Of a stretch of 64,000 bases of DNA, positions 1 through 13,400 are shown one piece after another. Both the position numbers and the translations under genes were made by a program. How positions within the stretch are numbered: the first letter of the stretch is position 1; each line of letters begins with the position of its first letter. The DNA comes from Calycina herbarum (taxonomy: Eukaryota; Ascomycota; Leotiomycetes; Helotiales; Pezizellaceae). Below the pieces are notes generated by a model. The model searched no databases. It was not told where the DNA came from and was given only the letters and a program-made list of their open reading frames with translations. The stretch is from assembly GCA_001414485.1 (NCBI GenBank), contig LLEY01000032.1, positions 310,001 through 374,000 of the forward strand. The letters run 5' to 3'.

Positions 1-820
1 CCTCGACTGTAGGCAGCTCTATGGGAAGAGGGGGAGGAGTGACATTTCCCGTGGATGTTAGTGAGGTCGCCATTGAGTATGCCCTTCCGTGAAGTTGGCC
101 TTTCGTAGACGGGTTGGAGGCCCAAGATGAAGTGTTTTTATTATGGAGAAGCTGCGGGTGGGAAATCTGCGGAGATGCTCTCGACAGTAGCAACCCCGCG
201 GTGGATTGACTCGGCGGGAGATGACGAGTTTGGTGCAACTTTCGTATTGTTTTTGATGGCAAATTGGAACCACAAAACAGAGGATTTGAGGCTATTCGGA
301 AGTGGAGTGTTGAATTAGGTTTCATAGAGAAAGAAGAGAGGAAGGAGAGAGTGGAAAGATCAGATGGTGGTGGAGGTCACAGTATGCATGATAAGCTGTT
401 GACTTTTAGTTCCGCTGTCGCCGCTCTGCTGTCACTCGCAAATGTGGGGGTCAGCCTGGGAGCTTATTCATCAACCATTCACCAATCACTTACTGGGAAG
501 GAAAGAGCGGTCCACATTTACACGTGGAGATAGAGATGGGCGATAAGAGGTCAATTCACTGAGCTCAAGGGCTCCAGGCAACTTTCCGCGAGATAAATAC
601 TCGTACAACCAGCATCAAGCACAGCGTCCATTCTCCATTTCTCAATTTTCTATTCAGCAAGCGTAACAACCCGGCCTCGACCCTTGAACGATTTATACCA
701 GACACGCACTTGGACGTTGTTGACCACGAACCCCCGTTCCAACCCCCCCCTCATCTATCAACCCCCGCCATCGAACAAACGAACAAACGAACCTCAAATT
801 CTACATCTGCATCTGCCACC
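1..820. other. intergenic region upstream of ULA1
   Basis: I see no credible gene here. Short open frames on both strands lack recognisable domains and overlap one another. The last 250 bases are C-rich and end in a good start context (CCACC before the ATG at 821), so this part is presumably promoter and 5' UTR of the next gene. Confidence 0.5.
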
Positions 821-2647
821 ATGGTCGAGGTCATCGGAGACCAGACTCCTCCAATCCTTCATGGACCCTCGGATAAGGAGAAGAAATATGATAGACAACT
901 GCGCCTCTGGGCGGCCAGCGGACAACAAGCTCTCGAAGAGGCGCATATTCTGTTGTTGAACTCGGGCTCAGGAACTGTTGGCGTTGAAACTCTAAAGAAC
1001 CTTGTTCTTCCAGGTACATATCCCGAAACTCTCTCTGCTAAAGAAATACTTATACTAACTTCCAAAAAGGCATTGGAAAGTTCACAATCGCGGATGAAGC
1101 AATTGTTGAGGAAGCTGACTTGGGAGTCAATTTCTTTTTGGACGAGGAAAGCTTGGGAAAATCAAGATCGGAAGCTTGCGTGAAACTTCTGCAAGAGCTC
1201 AACCCGGATGTGAAGGGCGAATGGTATGAACTCAAGAAGGTAGCTTGTATTCCAAATGAACTTGAGAAAACAACACTAATTGGACCATTTCAGGATCAAC
1301 CTTTACAGACCCTTCTTAGTGAACAGAGGTTTACTTTGCTCATGTATACCCTCCCTATCGAACCCGAAAACCTCAGAACCATCCAAATATATGCGAACGA
1401 AAACAAACTCCCCCTATTTTCGGTACAATCAGCAGGCTTCTACTCCGCCTTCCAAATACATTTGCCCGGTTCATTCCCAATAGTTGACACCCACCCAGAG
1501 GCAACTTCCACGCCTGATATGAGACTTAGAGCACCATGGAAGGAGCTCGCGGAATTTGCGGCAGAAATTACAAAGGATATTGACAGCCAGGAGGCACGCG
1601 AGCATGGCCATATCCCATATGTTGCCTTGATATTACACTATCTCGAAGAGTGGAAAGGAAAAAATGGCACAATCCCTTCGACCTATAAGGATAAGAAAAC
1701 CTTCACAACTTTCCTTGCGGCTGGAACACGTACGGATAATCCCGAGGGCGGAGAAGAAAACTATGAAGAAGCCGTGGCTGCAGTATTGAAATTACTCCTT
1801 GAGCCAGAGCTGAAAAAGTCCGTCAAGGAAGTGTTCGAACACCAACCAACGGAGGTAAGTTCTCCCCTCCCTATTGAAAAGCTCCCTACTAATATATTAC
1901 TTCTTCAAGGCGGAAGCGACCTCAAGCTTTTGGGTCATAGCCGACGCTGTCAAGCAATTCTACGCAAAACACGATGCTCTCCCATTACCAGGTTCTGTTC
2001 CAGACATGAAAGCTCAATCGAATGTCTATGTAAAACTTCAGAACATCTACAAGGCAAAAGCTCGACAAGACGTCGCTGAAGTACTAGAAACAGTTCGAGC
2101 TCATCCTCATGGCAAAGATATACCTACCACAGAGGTAGAGATATTTTGCAAGAATGCAGCTTTCATCAAGCTCATCAATGCAACAACTTCCGGCAAAATC
2201 AGTATTGTAGATATTGCCAGTATGTCATCAGTCCCCCCCCCCCTAAAACGGCACACGCTAACAAAAACAGACGAGGAATTCAACAACGATAAGGCAGCAG
2301 CAGATTTTGGGATGCCATTTTCGCTCCTCCCGATATACTTGGCTTTGAACGCAACATGCTACTCGGCATCTGCAAGTTCGTCAGAGATAGTTGCCACTAT
2401 CGAAAAGAGGATCCCCGAGGCGTCTTCGAATTCAAGAATCGTCAAAGCCGCCGAAGAAGTTGCCCGAGCAAAGGGTGGCGAGCTGCACAATATATCTTCC
2501 TTGACTGGTGGTATGGTTGCTCAGGAAGTAATCAAGATCATCACCAAGCAGTACATCCCCATCGACAACACCTGCATTTTCGATGGCATAACCAGCAGAA
2601 CCCAGATTTTGAGAATATCCCCTCAGGTGCGATCAAGATCAACTTAG
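821..2647 (+). CDS. ula1: NEDD8-activating enzyme E1 regulatory subunit (ULA1/APP-BP1)
   Basis: This is the catalytic-cysteine-free half of the heterodimeric E1 that activates NEDD8/Rub1, which then modifies cullins; it would act in nucleus and cytosol with a UBA3-type partner not in this window. I read five exons: 821-1013, 1070-1239, 1294-1854, 1910-2219 and 2271-2647, giving 536 residues, the usual length. The N-terminus carries the ThiF/MoeB-like Rossmann start (KYDRQLRLW, then [19 protein letters not shown]), followed by [19 protein letters not shown]. The C-terminus has the family ending [20 protein letters not shown] and NTCIFDG. Phases agree at all four junctions. Two introns (54 and 51 bases) are multiples of three without stops, so retention would keep the frame. 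The start is the CCACC-ATG at 821. Family assignment is strong; the exact last few residues are less sure. Confidence 0.93.
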
Positions 2648-4040
2648 CGGCCTTAGGCACACCCGCATATGGGCTAGAACATCAAAACCTCAAGAATGTA
2701 AATATACTCTTTTTTAGCCTAAATACCTTAATAAAGGATACTACGGATAAGAGAACCCTCCGGCCAGATGCAGCGCCGATTAAAAGTACCGGCACTCACT
2801 TTGAGCATATGGAGATACCGTGTATAGCTTGCAAGGGATAAGGCATTAAGACCGCTCTTAAAAGAGAATTGCCCTGGTGAGATTGCTAAGGATTGCAATA
2901 GAAAGAGTAAGAGGAACATTTCTTCCTTTGGATAACCTCTCCCTTTGTAGAAAAAGGCCTTGTTTTGATATATATCACAATAAATAGCTGAAAAACCGCC
3001 CCCTTTCCTAATAAATGGAGTGATCTGATTGGCCCGCTTAATTTACGCATGGACCAAACTCTAAAAGTTGATTCTGATCGCACTTGAGGGGATAGTACTA
3101 TATGCAGTACTTATAGTGTTGCCTAGAGCTGATGGCATCAAATGACGAATCCGGAATGGCAATTATAGTGCAAGCATCGAAACTGGACATCTTAAAACCC
3201 AATGGTACTTGGTCATATGGACATATCTCCGTTGCTAGATATTGCATCTACAGTACTCCACCAAACGTCAATATAAAAATATCATCATCACATGCTGTCT
3301 TGTCACATGGATCGCGTCTATTTGTGGATTTTTTCTCAATATATATTCTGATAGGCAGTGCCAACCATCAGTTGCACGAGCGTCACGTTATCTTATTCAA
3401 ATCCACCTTGCCACTTTTTCATATATTTCTCGGGCTTATAATCGGCAGCTTCAGGGTTCTATATTGCGAAGAGCGAAGATCGATAAAGTACATCAAAGAG
3501 ATCACGAGTGGCGTCCTTCGTTAAAGCACGTTTGTCACGCCATATACTTCAAGTATCTAAGTTGTTGATGTAAAGTCCCCCTGCCCTTTTCACTTCCAAT
3601 CCTAGTCCTACTCTATGTTCCTGATTTTCCCCCTCCATTCCGACTTCTTCCTTGGATCTTTTATTCCCCCGCCTTCACCAGAGTTACACCAGTCGAGTGA
3701 CTGCTTTTTTTCTTCAAGGTCTAACCTGCTCGTTTCTTTCTTTTGTGAAATTAGGAGTTAGCTTTACACTTACTATGCCATACAAGCACCACGGCCCGCT
3801 TTCCAAATTAAATGACCTGAGGTCTCCTCGTATCTTTTTATCGAGATGGATTCCCCGAAGACCTAGTTAGCGGATGCCGGGGGTCGTCGGCAATCCACAG
3901 TCTTATTTGGTATATTATTACTTTGCTTTCTTTGCTTTTGAGTTTTTCCCCAGGTTTTTTGAGGCGTGAGGGCGCGATAGCCTGAATTTTATGACCCCTC
4001 CCTCCCGTCGGCTAACTCGGTGGGCCACGGCAAGGGGGGT
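2648..4040. other. intergenic region, no gene recognised
   Basis: The stretch is AT-rich with several short open frames, the longest about 130 codons on the plus strand at 3132-3524. None has a recognisable domain or splice pattern. The first few hundred bases are presumably the ULA1 3' UTR. Confidence 0.4.
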
Positions 4041-4043
4041 TGG

Positions 4044-4205
4044 GTACTACCCCCCCCCCCCTTAACTATCTGTCATGTGCAAGGGTAGTTTGGCTGTGAA
4101 AATGTCTGTGCGTCTACAGACAGTTAAGGGGGGGGGGGTAGTACTCTCCCCCTTAATTGACATTTCACAGCCAAACTACCCTTGCACATGACAGACAGTT
4201 GAGGG
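4044..4205. repeat. nested foldback (MITE-like) element with poly-C/poly-G arms
   Basis: Two inverted-repeat pairs are nested. The outer ends of a short unit, GTACTAC plus a C-run plus CTTAACTATCTGT at 4044-4073, are matched in reverse complement by ACAGACAGTTAA plus a G-run plus GTAGTAC at 4115-4144. A longer palindrome pairs 4061-4106 with about 4153-4203, nearly perfect over some 45 bases including CATGTGCAAGGGTAGTTTGG. This looks like two head-to-head copies of a non-autonomous terminal-inverted-repeat element, one truncated. No coding capacity is present. A simple local inverted duplication is the alternative. Confidence 0.7.
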
Positions 4206-7200
4206 GGGGAGGGGGTTGGTGTTGTTATGCATGTGGTGCGGGCTTGCGGCGTCCCTTGCCGGAGGTGTATGCATGCATGCAAGTGATCTTTCTTCTTCTT
4301 CTTTTTTTGCGAGGGAGGAGAGGGATGGAGGGGTAGGGATGTGATGTAGTTCACATTGAAGGATGCGTGCGGTGGTTTCGGTCATGTAAGTGATGTGATG
4401 TGGACATCGCAAGTGATTGCGAGGGAGATGATCAGTTATGCATGTTCAAGGGTATCTTTGGTGTTGGTGGTGCATGGCATCGAGAGCTTGCCTTGCTCTC
4501 TTTTCGAAGAAGTTCAAACCGAATGTGGAGTCGAAATCTGGGGTTTTAGTCGCGGGTGTCATCTGTGTTTGGGGTCGGTGTGGGGAATTCCCCGGCAAAC
4601 CATGGGGACCCTGGAGGTTCTCGGAGGTAATGCTCGATGGGGTTCGGTCTTGAGTGCCGTTAGGGTTATGCGAGGATGCAGCCAAGCATGGCAAGAGACC
4701 TTCAGGAACTGGTGGGAGGGGGAGGGGCTAGTCAGTCAGGGGTGGGATGGGTGCTTTTCCGTGTAAGCGAGGAGTGCTTGCATGTGAATATACATGTAGG
4801 TGAGGGGGATCATGGGGGATGGTGTGAAGGATACATACGGATTTAAGTTGTTACCGGACATGCGGATAGTTTGGGTACTTCTTGGGATTGGATGGGGAAG
4901 AATAGACAACTGGTGGATTATGATTGCTTTGACACGAAGACGAGATGTGAGAGAACAGGTGAGGGTTTTGGTATGTGTACAGCATGGCAGACCTGGAGTT
5001 TTTCCAGAAATCTGAGATGGTAAGTTGTACGATCGAACTACAATGGACAATTCGATCCTCATGACCGTTGCTATCCGATACAAGACGCTGTGAATGGATA
5101 CCGTCGGCCGGAGAAACTCGAGGCTTTCCGAGGAGTGGTGGGAAATAAGCGATGATCTTGAAAAAGGGAGTGGACCCTTCGCACACATAGCATTGGTGTA
5201 ACTGGTGGGCGAATTCTCGCTCATCGAGCGCAAGGAGAAATCTTTGTCCTACTGTAGGTGAAATTCTCTTATTTCTCCACATTCTCCACATTCCACCACA
5301 TGCAATTCACCTAACCACATGTAAATGACCACATGTAACATCACGCAAGTGTCCCAGAACTCAAAGACAGCTACAGTGTCTCCACATGTATATGTAAATT
5401 ACCATGCAATCCCCACTCTCCAATCACGTTGTCCACTCCTTGATACGAGCCGAATACGCTCCCACGGTTTCTAGTACCGGCATACGTTTTCATATCTCTT
5501 GCTTTGCCTTTCTATTTTTTCCTCCATCCCCGTCAGGCGTGGCCAATTGTCTCTTTTTGGGTTGTTTTTTGTTGTTGCCTTGTAGATTAAAGCCACCTTG
5601 CCCAGGCAGCAGGAATTGCATTACTTTATATTGATATATGAACCAGTGTTGGGAATGTTGTGGGGAATGGTACTGTAATATCTGGGGAAGGATAGTACAT
5701 GATGTAGCTTTGGTTTCTGCAGAGGAAACGGTACTTTGTTGTGAGATGTAGTAGGGTAGTGGTTACTTTACCAGGGGGGCGTAGCAAGGTCTATGTCACC
5801 GTGACATTACCTACCTCTCAGACTCGCAATCTCGGTCCGAGCCGATAAATTTCTTATTTCTCAAACGAAAAAATCATTTATCCGCACTAGCGTTGTTTTT
5901 CTAATTGCCCCATTGAGTAATTTAATTTTCTCCAGTTTTCTGGCGTGAGAGAATTATGAACCATCACATTCCTAATCCATCCCAAACCCCATCTTACCAA
6001 CAACCTCTGACCCCGGATTCCAGAACTGAATCCGAATTCTGGTTCTCTACAATAACTGAATCGAAATCACAATTTACCCCGCCCCACCCTCCACATTTTA
6101 ATCCTTCTCGACTTTAGCCTGATACCCCACACTTCAGGATGAGATCTCCATTCTCGTCTCCTTCCAAACCCTATACCAGACTCCTTATATATACCACGTC
6201 CTAACTATGGTTCTCATAGGGAGGTTTGGTTACGAACTTTGGTTCTAGTTGGTAGCGAAGTTTTGAGGTTGTATTGAGTGAAGGGAGGAAATAAGGTTGT
6301 GGTGGGGATATAGGCTGATTTTGAAATTTGAATTGGGGTGTTCGTGAGGATGTTTTTGGTTTTATGGGTATGATAAACCTGGGGAAGTGGGCTGTATGGA
6401 GTCTTTTTCTTTGGTAAGTGGCCATGTAGTTGTTTGTTTTGGGATTTTAGACGGGTGACGCGGCGGGTGGGTTTTTTAATATTTGATGTGATATTTTGTT
6501 GTTTATTTGAGTAGGTAGTGGGTTTTAAAGGTGCATTTGTTACAATAAGTGTTTTGTGATATGAGGCTGAGAGATATTATGGGAGTTGTTTTTAGTCACA
6601 ACGTGGTATTTGAGATCTATAATAAGGGAGTATTGGAACTTTATTGTCTTTTTGAAATCGATTGAAGTTTTGAAATAGTGCTCAATGGTACTGGAGATCA
6701 AGTCGAACTAGCTAAAAAAGATAGTAGCATATTACAAATCCAAGTACTTGATTCGCAGGTAGCAAAACCAGGGGTACACAATGTTCACCTAGCAAAACAT
6801 TAGGTTGCCTGTCAATTTGCCAAAGCCTAAGTAAGAAGGTCACTGCCAAAAAGCAAAACGGTTCGTATATCACCACCAGTCCAAACTCAGAGAAGTAAGT
6901 TTCTCTATTCGTCACCTCGGGATCCATGGATTTCAATGCCATCAACCCCAAGTTATCTCTCTCTCTCTCAAAAAAAAACAGATACGTAACTAAATCCTCC
7001 GTGTACTCCCCCCCGAATCCTCACCGAAACTCGGGATTCAAACCCATCCAAACTAAGGACTCACGGATAAAAAGACATCAAGCCACCATCGACCCCCAAA
7101 AAGCCAACCTCCAAATGTCGGTATCGGCTCTTTTAGCCTCCCACGCGTCTATGGGGTAAATAAAAATCTACCGTCGCTGCGTCGCACTAACAAAAAGTCC

Positions 7201-7954
7201 GGGGAAGTAACCATCTCATGTAACGCAATCTCTTCACAAGACCTGAAAGTCGAAATTTCTGTGGGGAAGGAAGAGGCGAAATTTTAGAAAGATCCACTAG
7301 GTAGTTTTCATGTTCACGACGAAAACCCTTGTGAGTGAAAAAAGATAATGGGGAACAAATAGATGGTGGCGTATGTGACGTTTGTCTATCTGATATTCCC
7401 TATTTTTCCTTTTTCTCCTGACTAGGTTGCTGAATGGTAAGTCAGAAAACTTGGTTGCTGCACAATTGCTTCTTTCAAAAAACTGTATTGGTCAGGAGAT
7501 CAGTTACCCCTTTCGCATGCGGATCGTCTTTTCTCGACGTCACTTCACTCTCTCTCTCTTTTACCCTGAGCCAAGAACTAACTTCCTGTATAGTTTCACG
7601 ATTTCAGAATAGAGTAATGGTGTAAAAATTTCTTATTTTCAAATGCTTTTTTGGGTGAACTTATGTACCTTTTTTTGGAAATCCATATGTAACAGGGGTA
7701 TAGAACAAAAATATACAGGTTTGAAGTGACAGATAAGGAGAGAAAAAGAATGATGCTCCTCCAATGCAACACCGGTAGAAAAGTGAACCATACACCACCT
7801 TCCGGGTATCAACAAGCAACCTTGGGATTCCCGCCACCCCTTCCTCCTCCACGATCGCCTCGCTGAATGCACGCCACCGCAGGTAACAAAAGTAAAGAAA
7901 AATTTGAAGACAACGAAGTGAAAGATCGTGTCGTGACGTATAGGTTTGTTGATG
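4206..7954. other. long intergenic region, no gene recognised
   Basis: About 3.7 kb without a supportable gene. It holds purine-rich and pyrimidine-rich tracts, a cluster of CCACATG/CACATGTA words at 5275-5400 and a CT-run near 6955. Open frames up to about 165 codons exist on the minus strand (4736-5291), but they overlap in several frames and show no family signature. It may contain the 3' UTR of the downstream minus-strand regulator and long non-coding transcripts. Confidence 0.4.
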
Positions 7955-10494
7955 TTATTGTTGCATCAACATGAAGTTTCCATCGTAATGAGGTATTTCA
8001 TTACCCTCGAATTCCATGGGCATACCATCGAAGGGGAGATCGAGCCCGTCAGGTAGGCTGCCCCAAAGCATTCCATCCAGATCCCAAATCCCTTGATGAT
8101 CTATCATGACCATTCCATCTTCGTTTATCATTTCAACGTGCTGTATTGGTGATCCATCCATCATGTGGTGTCCATTCATGCCATTCATTCCGTTCATCAT
8201 ATGTGTCATACCATCCACACCATGCATTCCATTCATATGCATCGGTGACGGCGGTGTCAAAACCTGAATATTGGCTCCACTTTCGCCTTTAACCATAGTT
8301 GGACCCATGTGTGGACTGTTTTGTCGAGTAAGAGGACTCTTACTTGCCTCGTACATCTTAACCAGAACCTCTCTGCTTCGTCTTGCTGCCAATGACCAGT
8401 CAGACATTCCATCCAATGCCTCCAAGACAATTTCGATTTGCGCTTGGCAATCTCGGACGAGCTCCGTGTTCCACGACTCCCAGAACATCATCACCAAAGG
8501 AATCATTGAAGCTTGGTACATGAACCAGACACCGTTCCAGCCCAACATTTGATTTCGCGTCCATTCGTGAGCGATGTCTTGAATTGTTTGTTTTGCAAGG
8601 ATGCGACATTTATTTATTGTTGCGAGTTCGTCTCCTGTAGCTGTAACATCGTTCCCGGAATTAGCGAGATTCAGGAGGACGGGTCGGTGTAGCACAATGC
8701 GAAGGTTCTGATAACGCCATTTCATGATGCATCGCGCAGTATAAATTGATTCGGGACATGGCTCTGTCGATCTCAAGATCCAAGGGAGATTGTCATGCCA
8801 TGCTGTAAGTTCGTGGTCGAGATCGGCTAGTTGACTGTGGTGGAGAAGCGGCGATTGAGCTAAACTATCTTGAATGTGGGTTGAAATCTTGCAAAACTTG
8901 ATATTCTCTATCATTGGAACAATTCCAGCATGTTGTCCCATAACCTTCTGCAAATAATATTAGCTTAACTATGTATAATATTACAGTTACAAATGGTACA
9001 TACCAAATCGCTGCTCTCCTCTGGGGAGCGGATAGTAATTGCAGGTCCCCATCGTCCCATGGATGGCCGCCCAAGCGTAGTATTCGCCCACGTGTCGAGG
9101 CAGAATAGACTCCACCATGTTCTCCTTCTTTGCTCCGTGAGTAAATTACTTCCGCTGGATACGTCCGACGAGCCCTCTCGATGAAGTCCCATAGCACAGG
9201 CCATTCTCAAGGCGGCTCCGGTAATAGCATTTGCCATATTTGGTCGGTTGATGTAGTGTAGGTAATATCCTCCCATCAATATGAACGCCTGTAAGGTCTC
9301 CAAGTGCCCACTGCCGAAACTATCGACCCCAAGATGATCTTTGGCTCTTGTATAATAGCTTATATGACTATGGTCGTCCGATTTGGTAGCTACAATGCTG
9401 CCCATCGCGAAGACCATGTTGAGAAGTGCTAGCCATGCCGCATCCTGCCGTCTCCCATTCAAATAGTCCGCGCGAAACGAAGGCTCGTCGAGCATTGGCA
9501 CAAATATTTGAACGCGATTGAAGTAAGCATCAATTAACGTTTGTCCTTCAGACGACCAAGTGATAGCAAGCAAGCTCTTGGTGGGTCCTCCAGGTCGAGG
9601 AGTAGGATAGTTGCTTGCCGCGGTACTTTGCTTGCTACCACCGTTATGTGCCAGGAAAGTTCGTAGCTTTGGAGCAACCTTGAGCATGACGAGAAAAGCT
9701 GCTTTGATTGAGCTGGCCCCCAAGTATGATGTTTGTCTATCCACAGACAAAGACAGTGCATTCACATCATCAGCTTCTGCGGGTATCGGGTCTCGGTTTC
9801 GTCGCTCTTCGTCCCATTCCGTGTCTTGACTTGGAATTTGTTCGAGACTCGCAAGAGCGCGGTCTTCGTCGGAAATAGAAGCAATGGAGGAGTGAAGATC
9901 TTGGGAAAAATTGGACAGAGGAGAAGTCGTCGTGTGTGAGCCAGTTGGCGATGTGGTTGATACCATACTTCCATTCCGAACATCACAACGGTCGTGGTCT
10001 AGAAGATTAAAGAGCTCCTGCCGTGATAGCGGGAGTAATGTTTGTGTATCATGGTTTGGATAGAGTCTCTTGAGAACAGTTCGACACTCCTCGAGAGACT
10101 GCGAGAGCGCGTCGAGAGTTCTGTAGCAGTTAGCAGGTTTTCGCTAAACGCATTCTGGGCCATCGCATGCTGCACTGAACTTACTTGCGCGAAGGGATTA
10201 CTCGCTGTCTATGTTTATCATAGTAGCACGGTTTGGGCGAACGACATCCGAGACATTGACCACATGGCTGCCGCCCATCGCATCGGATTTTCCGTCTTTT
10301 GCATTCTGCGCAGGCATGCGGGGTAGTGATTCTTTTCGAGACACCATTGATCACTGGTTTGGGCGTTTCTTGAGACTGCTCTGCCGTTGCTCGTGGCGGC
10401 GCCAAACCTTGGACTAAATGAGATGAAAACTGTCAGTCTCTCTGTTCGACAGGCAAAAGGTGTCAATTTCCAGGTACTAACAAGTATGGAACAT
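7955..10494 (-). CDS. Zn2Cys6 transcription factor with fungal_trans domain
   Basis: This is a 783-residue fungal regulator read from four exons: 10494-10482 (13 bases), 10413-10185, 10120-9004 and 8947-7955, with matching phases. A binuclear zinc cluster lies at about residues 35-65 (CAECKRRKIRCDG, then QPCGQC and a final Cys), followed by the linker KHRQRVIPSRKTLDALSQSL, which predicts nuclear DNA binding. The middle (about residues 190-450) has the fungal_trans pattern, for example MACAMGLHREG and RRRTWWSLFCLDTWANTTLGRPS. The C-terminus is acidic and contains a Met/Asn/Gly/His-rich tract at about 8150-8240, possibly an activation region. The start ATG was chosen because it alone joins in frame to the zinc-cluster exon. 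Target genes are unknown; the GH6 gene 9 kb away is only a neighbour. Confidence 0.88.
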
Positions 10495-13400
10495 TTTGGA
10501 TGAGCCGAGTGAAGGAGTCATGGAGAGCGGTTCAGGCCCGACGGACTGTCTGAACGTCTGATTGCAGCTTCGGGGAATTTCGAGATTATAATGATGCAGG
10601 TTACCCTTTTGGGGGAAAGAGGCAGATGTTATGTGTGCCGGATAGACTGAGAAGTGGCAGGGTACTCTTCGGTAGTGGAGAGCAACTGCAGTAACCGAAA
10701 TCCCGTAGGCGTCCGAAATGGTGGTTTGTCAGGCCTTACAATGTCTACTCCTGGCCCAAAATAATGTACCTTGAAGCCAGCAGCCGTACATGAGCAGGAA
10801 TACACAGTGGGCGGGAGTACTGGCGTGTAAAGAATGGCTGAGGGCGATATTTGAGTTTGTCAATTAGGAAACTCCTTTTGGCTGGAATTGATTTGATGCG
10901 GTGCCACGCCAGTATATGTAATGTACTTTCGAGGCGCAGAAATACAGCAAAAATAAATGCATCAGCAAAGTAGGAAACTGGCTCGACTTGATCGGCGCCT
11001 CGCAAATATATATCAGAATGAAGTCGTCGAGTCAGAAGCAGGGTTGTAGATTGCCTCCAATCTGATGACTTGAATAGAGTTGCCTGGTCTTAATGGACAC
11101 ATGGTTCTAAACCGGTGTGAGGCTTATATATCAAGCTGTATTATACCTAAGAAGATCCGGTCTAAGAAAGGTGTGGACTCTGAGGAGGGAGGAGTAGGTC
11201 GGAGCGGGCGGGTACGACACAGGGTCCAGGGGCCGCCATCGAAGGGATCGTCGAAAGTCATTGGCATGGTAGGCTACAGAAGACGACCGGAAATGGTTGT
11301 ACCCCATACCGGTAAAGGTAGTAATAGTTGTGACATGATTAGTGGGGCACATTTGGGGAAAGGCACCGTTGGGGAGGAAAGGGAGGGGAAACTCTGATCC
11401 TGGGAAGGAGGACCAGGAGGTGGGAAGCGGAGGACGGGCTGCTGATGCGAAGAGCAAGGATGTGGGAGGATCTGTAGTGTTGAAGGAGGTGTTCAACAGC
11501 GTCCCTGAAGGGACTTTGTACAGAGAAGCGAGACCAGCAAGAGAGGTCAACAGGGAGGAGAATGTGGGCGAAGGAGGGGTATGACTAGGGCCTGGAGGGA
11601 GGGTGTTCGTTGGCGGTGATGGACAACCACGGTTGACGGTACTTTTTGTGGTTCTGCTGGCAAAGTTGACGCTGGTGATGGATGCTGTTGATGCGAGGTA
11701 GTTAGTTTCCTGCAAAATAGTACATGCAGGAGGAAGGTAGTGCAGCTGCAAAGCGGGGGGTAGTCTAGGTACCAAAAACTTCACCACAGCGGGACCGTCC
11801 ACCGTCAAAGTACGAAGCTTTCCGGCTCATCAGAAGCCTATTTTTCCTTCTAATTCTTCAGGACTTCTTTCGTTTGGAGGGACCCAAGGCGGCTGTAGAT
11901 GCGGTAAGCTATAAGGCGTTATAGCATATCAGATGTCAAGTTCCATCGGATAACTTACCCCTCGAAGCCCCAGGGCTTCGAGAACAGTGCTGAATGCACC
12001 CCGGATGAACGAGTCAAAGCGCCACGACAGGCCTGTTGTCTGGTCTGGCAGAAAGTCCTGTCGGCTTTGCAGGTTAGAAGTATGAGTGGCATTGAGTGCA
12101 GCTGGCCTGTTCTTCTCCACAGGTAACTTCTTCTGGTGTCCCAAAACTTCCCCACACTTTTCACGACTTCATGCTCTCCGCATAACCAACCCATGGACGG
12201 CCCTGACATTGCAGAATACAGTAAGTACTGCACAGCGGACATTGACGCACTGGCTGCTCCTGCATGCGTTGTCTGGGCCGTCTGTCCTGAAATTTGCGTT
12301 TGAGAACAACTATAACTCGACACGCTTTTAGCAACGAATTCCTTACCTACCTGAAGCACTTACTGTGCCCTTTTCCGGCCCTATATTTCCATTTTCATTC
12401 CGAACCGTCCCAAACCACGTGGGAAAACCACCTTAAATTTCCGCCGTCACCATACGAGCGCATAAGAGCCGCTGTCAGCTATATCATAACATAGTTGGTA
12501 AGATCTCACCTGGGAATCGGTCCCGCAACATCACTATATCTCGCACGGAATCCATCCCCATAAGTCAGCAGAGCCACAAATCCAAGCCAAGCTGCTGAGT
12601 TGGTCTCGAGCACTCCAACTCTATTCAACTTTGCCTGCAAGGTCGTTTATTTCAATGAGGCCACTTTTCTACGCGATGTTGGTGTGCGTGAACATATTCC
12701 TAATGTCATGCAGCAAGATTTGTATTCATACCATGGTAGCTATAAACTGGGGTAGGCACCACCTGAGTTATCGATTCTCATTGAAAGCTTGTCCTCCACA
12801 ATCCACAATGTGGACGAACTGGTGACAGGGAGTGCTCACTTGGCCTGGCTTTCAGTTGATTTTTGCACGCGCCGCGATGGTGGCGTCACGCCATGGACCT
12901 AAACATTCGGAGAAGGCTGGGAAATTTGACCATCTTGTGTACTTCGAATATCAGCAGATAGCACAGCTTCTATTACCCGTAAATCCCAGTGATTTAATGG
13001 CTCGAGACTGGATGTCGTATCTACCTCCAGGTAAGTCCAGTTCTGAAAATAGTTTATAGAAGCGAGTAGAACCATGCCGTTGGAAACCTTTGGGTCCGAA
13101 GGCGTACAGATATTCAGCTGAAATAATCGTGACAGAGATTTGGAACGTTGAGCTAATCAGATTTCTCTCACAGATTTTTTTTCAATCGGATCGGGCTATA
13201 CTTTCTCATTTATCTGCAACGACTAAGTTAACCAGTCAGCGAGTACCAATGACCTTTGGCTTTCTCTCCCGTTTCTAACGGCACGGAACGTTAGGCGGGA
13301 AGAAAGGAATCGACCATGGCGTCTTTCTTCTGGCGTGAATGCCGCGCGTAGAACGAATCAGGAGATAAAAGTGCCGGTAACGGTTTCCGAAATCTCTCGA

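Noticed and set aside
3132..3568. Two overlapping plus-strand frames of 108-130 codons
   Set aside because: No domain and no codon pattern. They overlap each other and sit in AT-rich intergenic DNA.
4736..5291. Two overlapping minus-strand frames of about 150 codons
   Set aside because: Both frames are open at once over the same bases, as happens by chance in compositionally skewed DNA. No family signature.
11131..11808. 225-codon Pro/Ser/Thr-rich open frame on the minus strand
   Set aside because: The frame begins with TTG, not ATG. It has no domain, no plausible upstream exon and low-complexity composition expected from a pyrimidine-rich stretch.
11929..12359. Minus-strand frames of 71 and 134 codons
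   Set aside because: Overlapping frames with no domain. No splice model gave a convincing longer protein.
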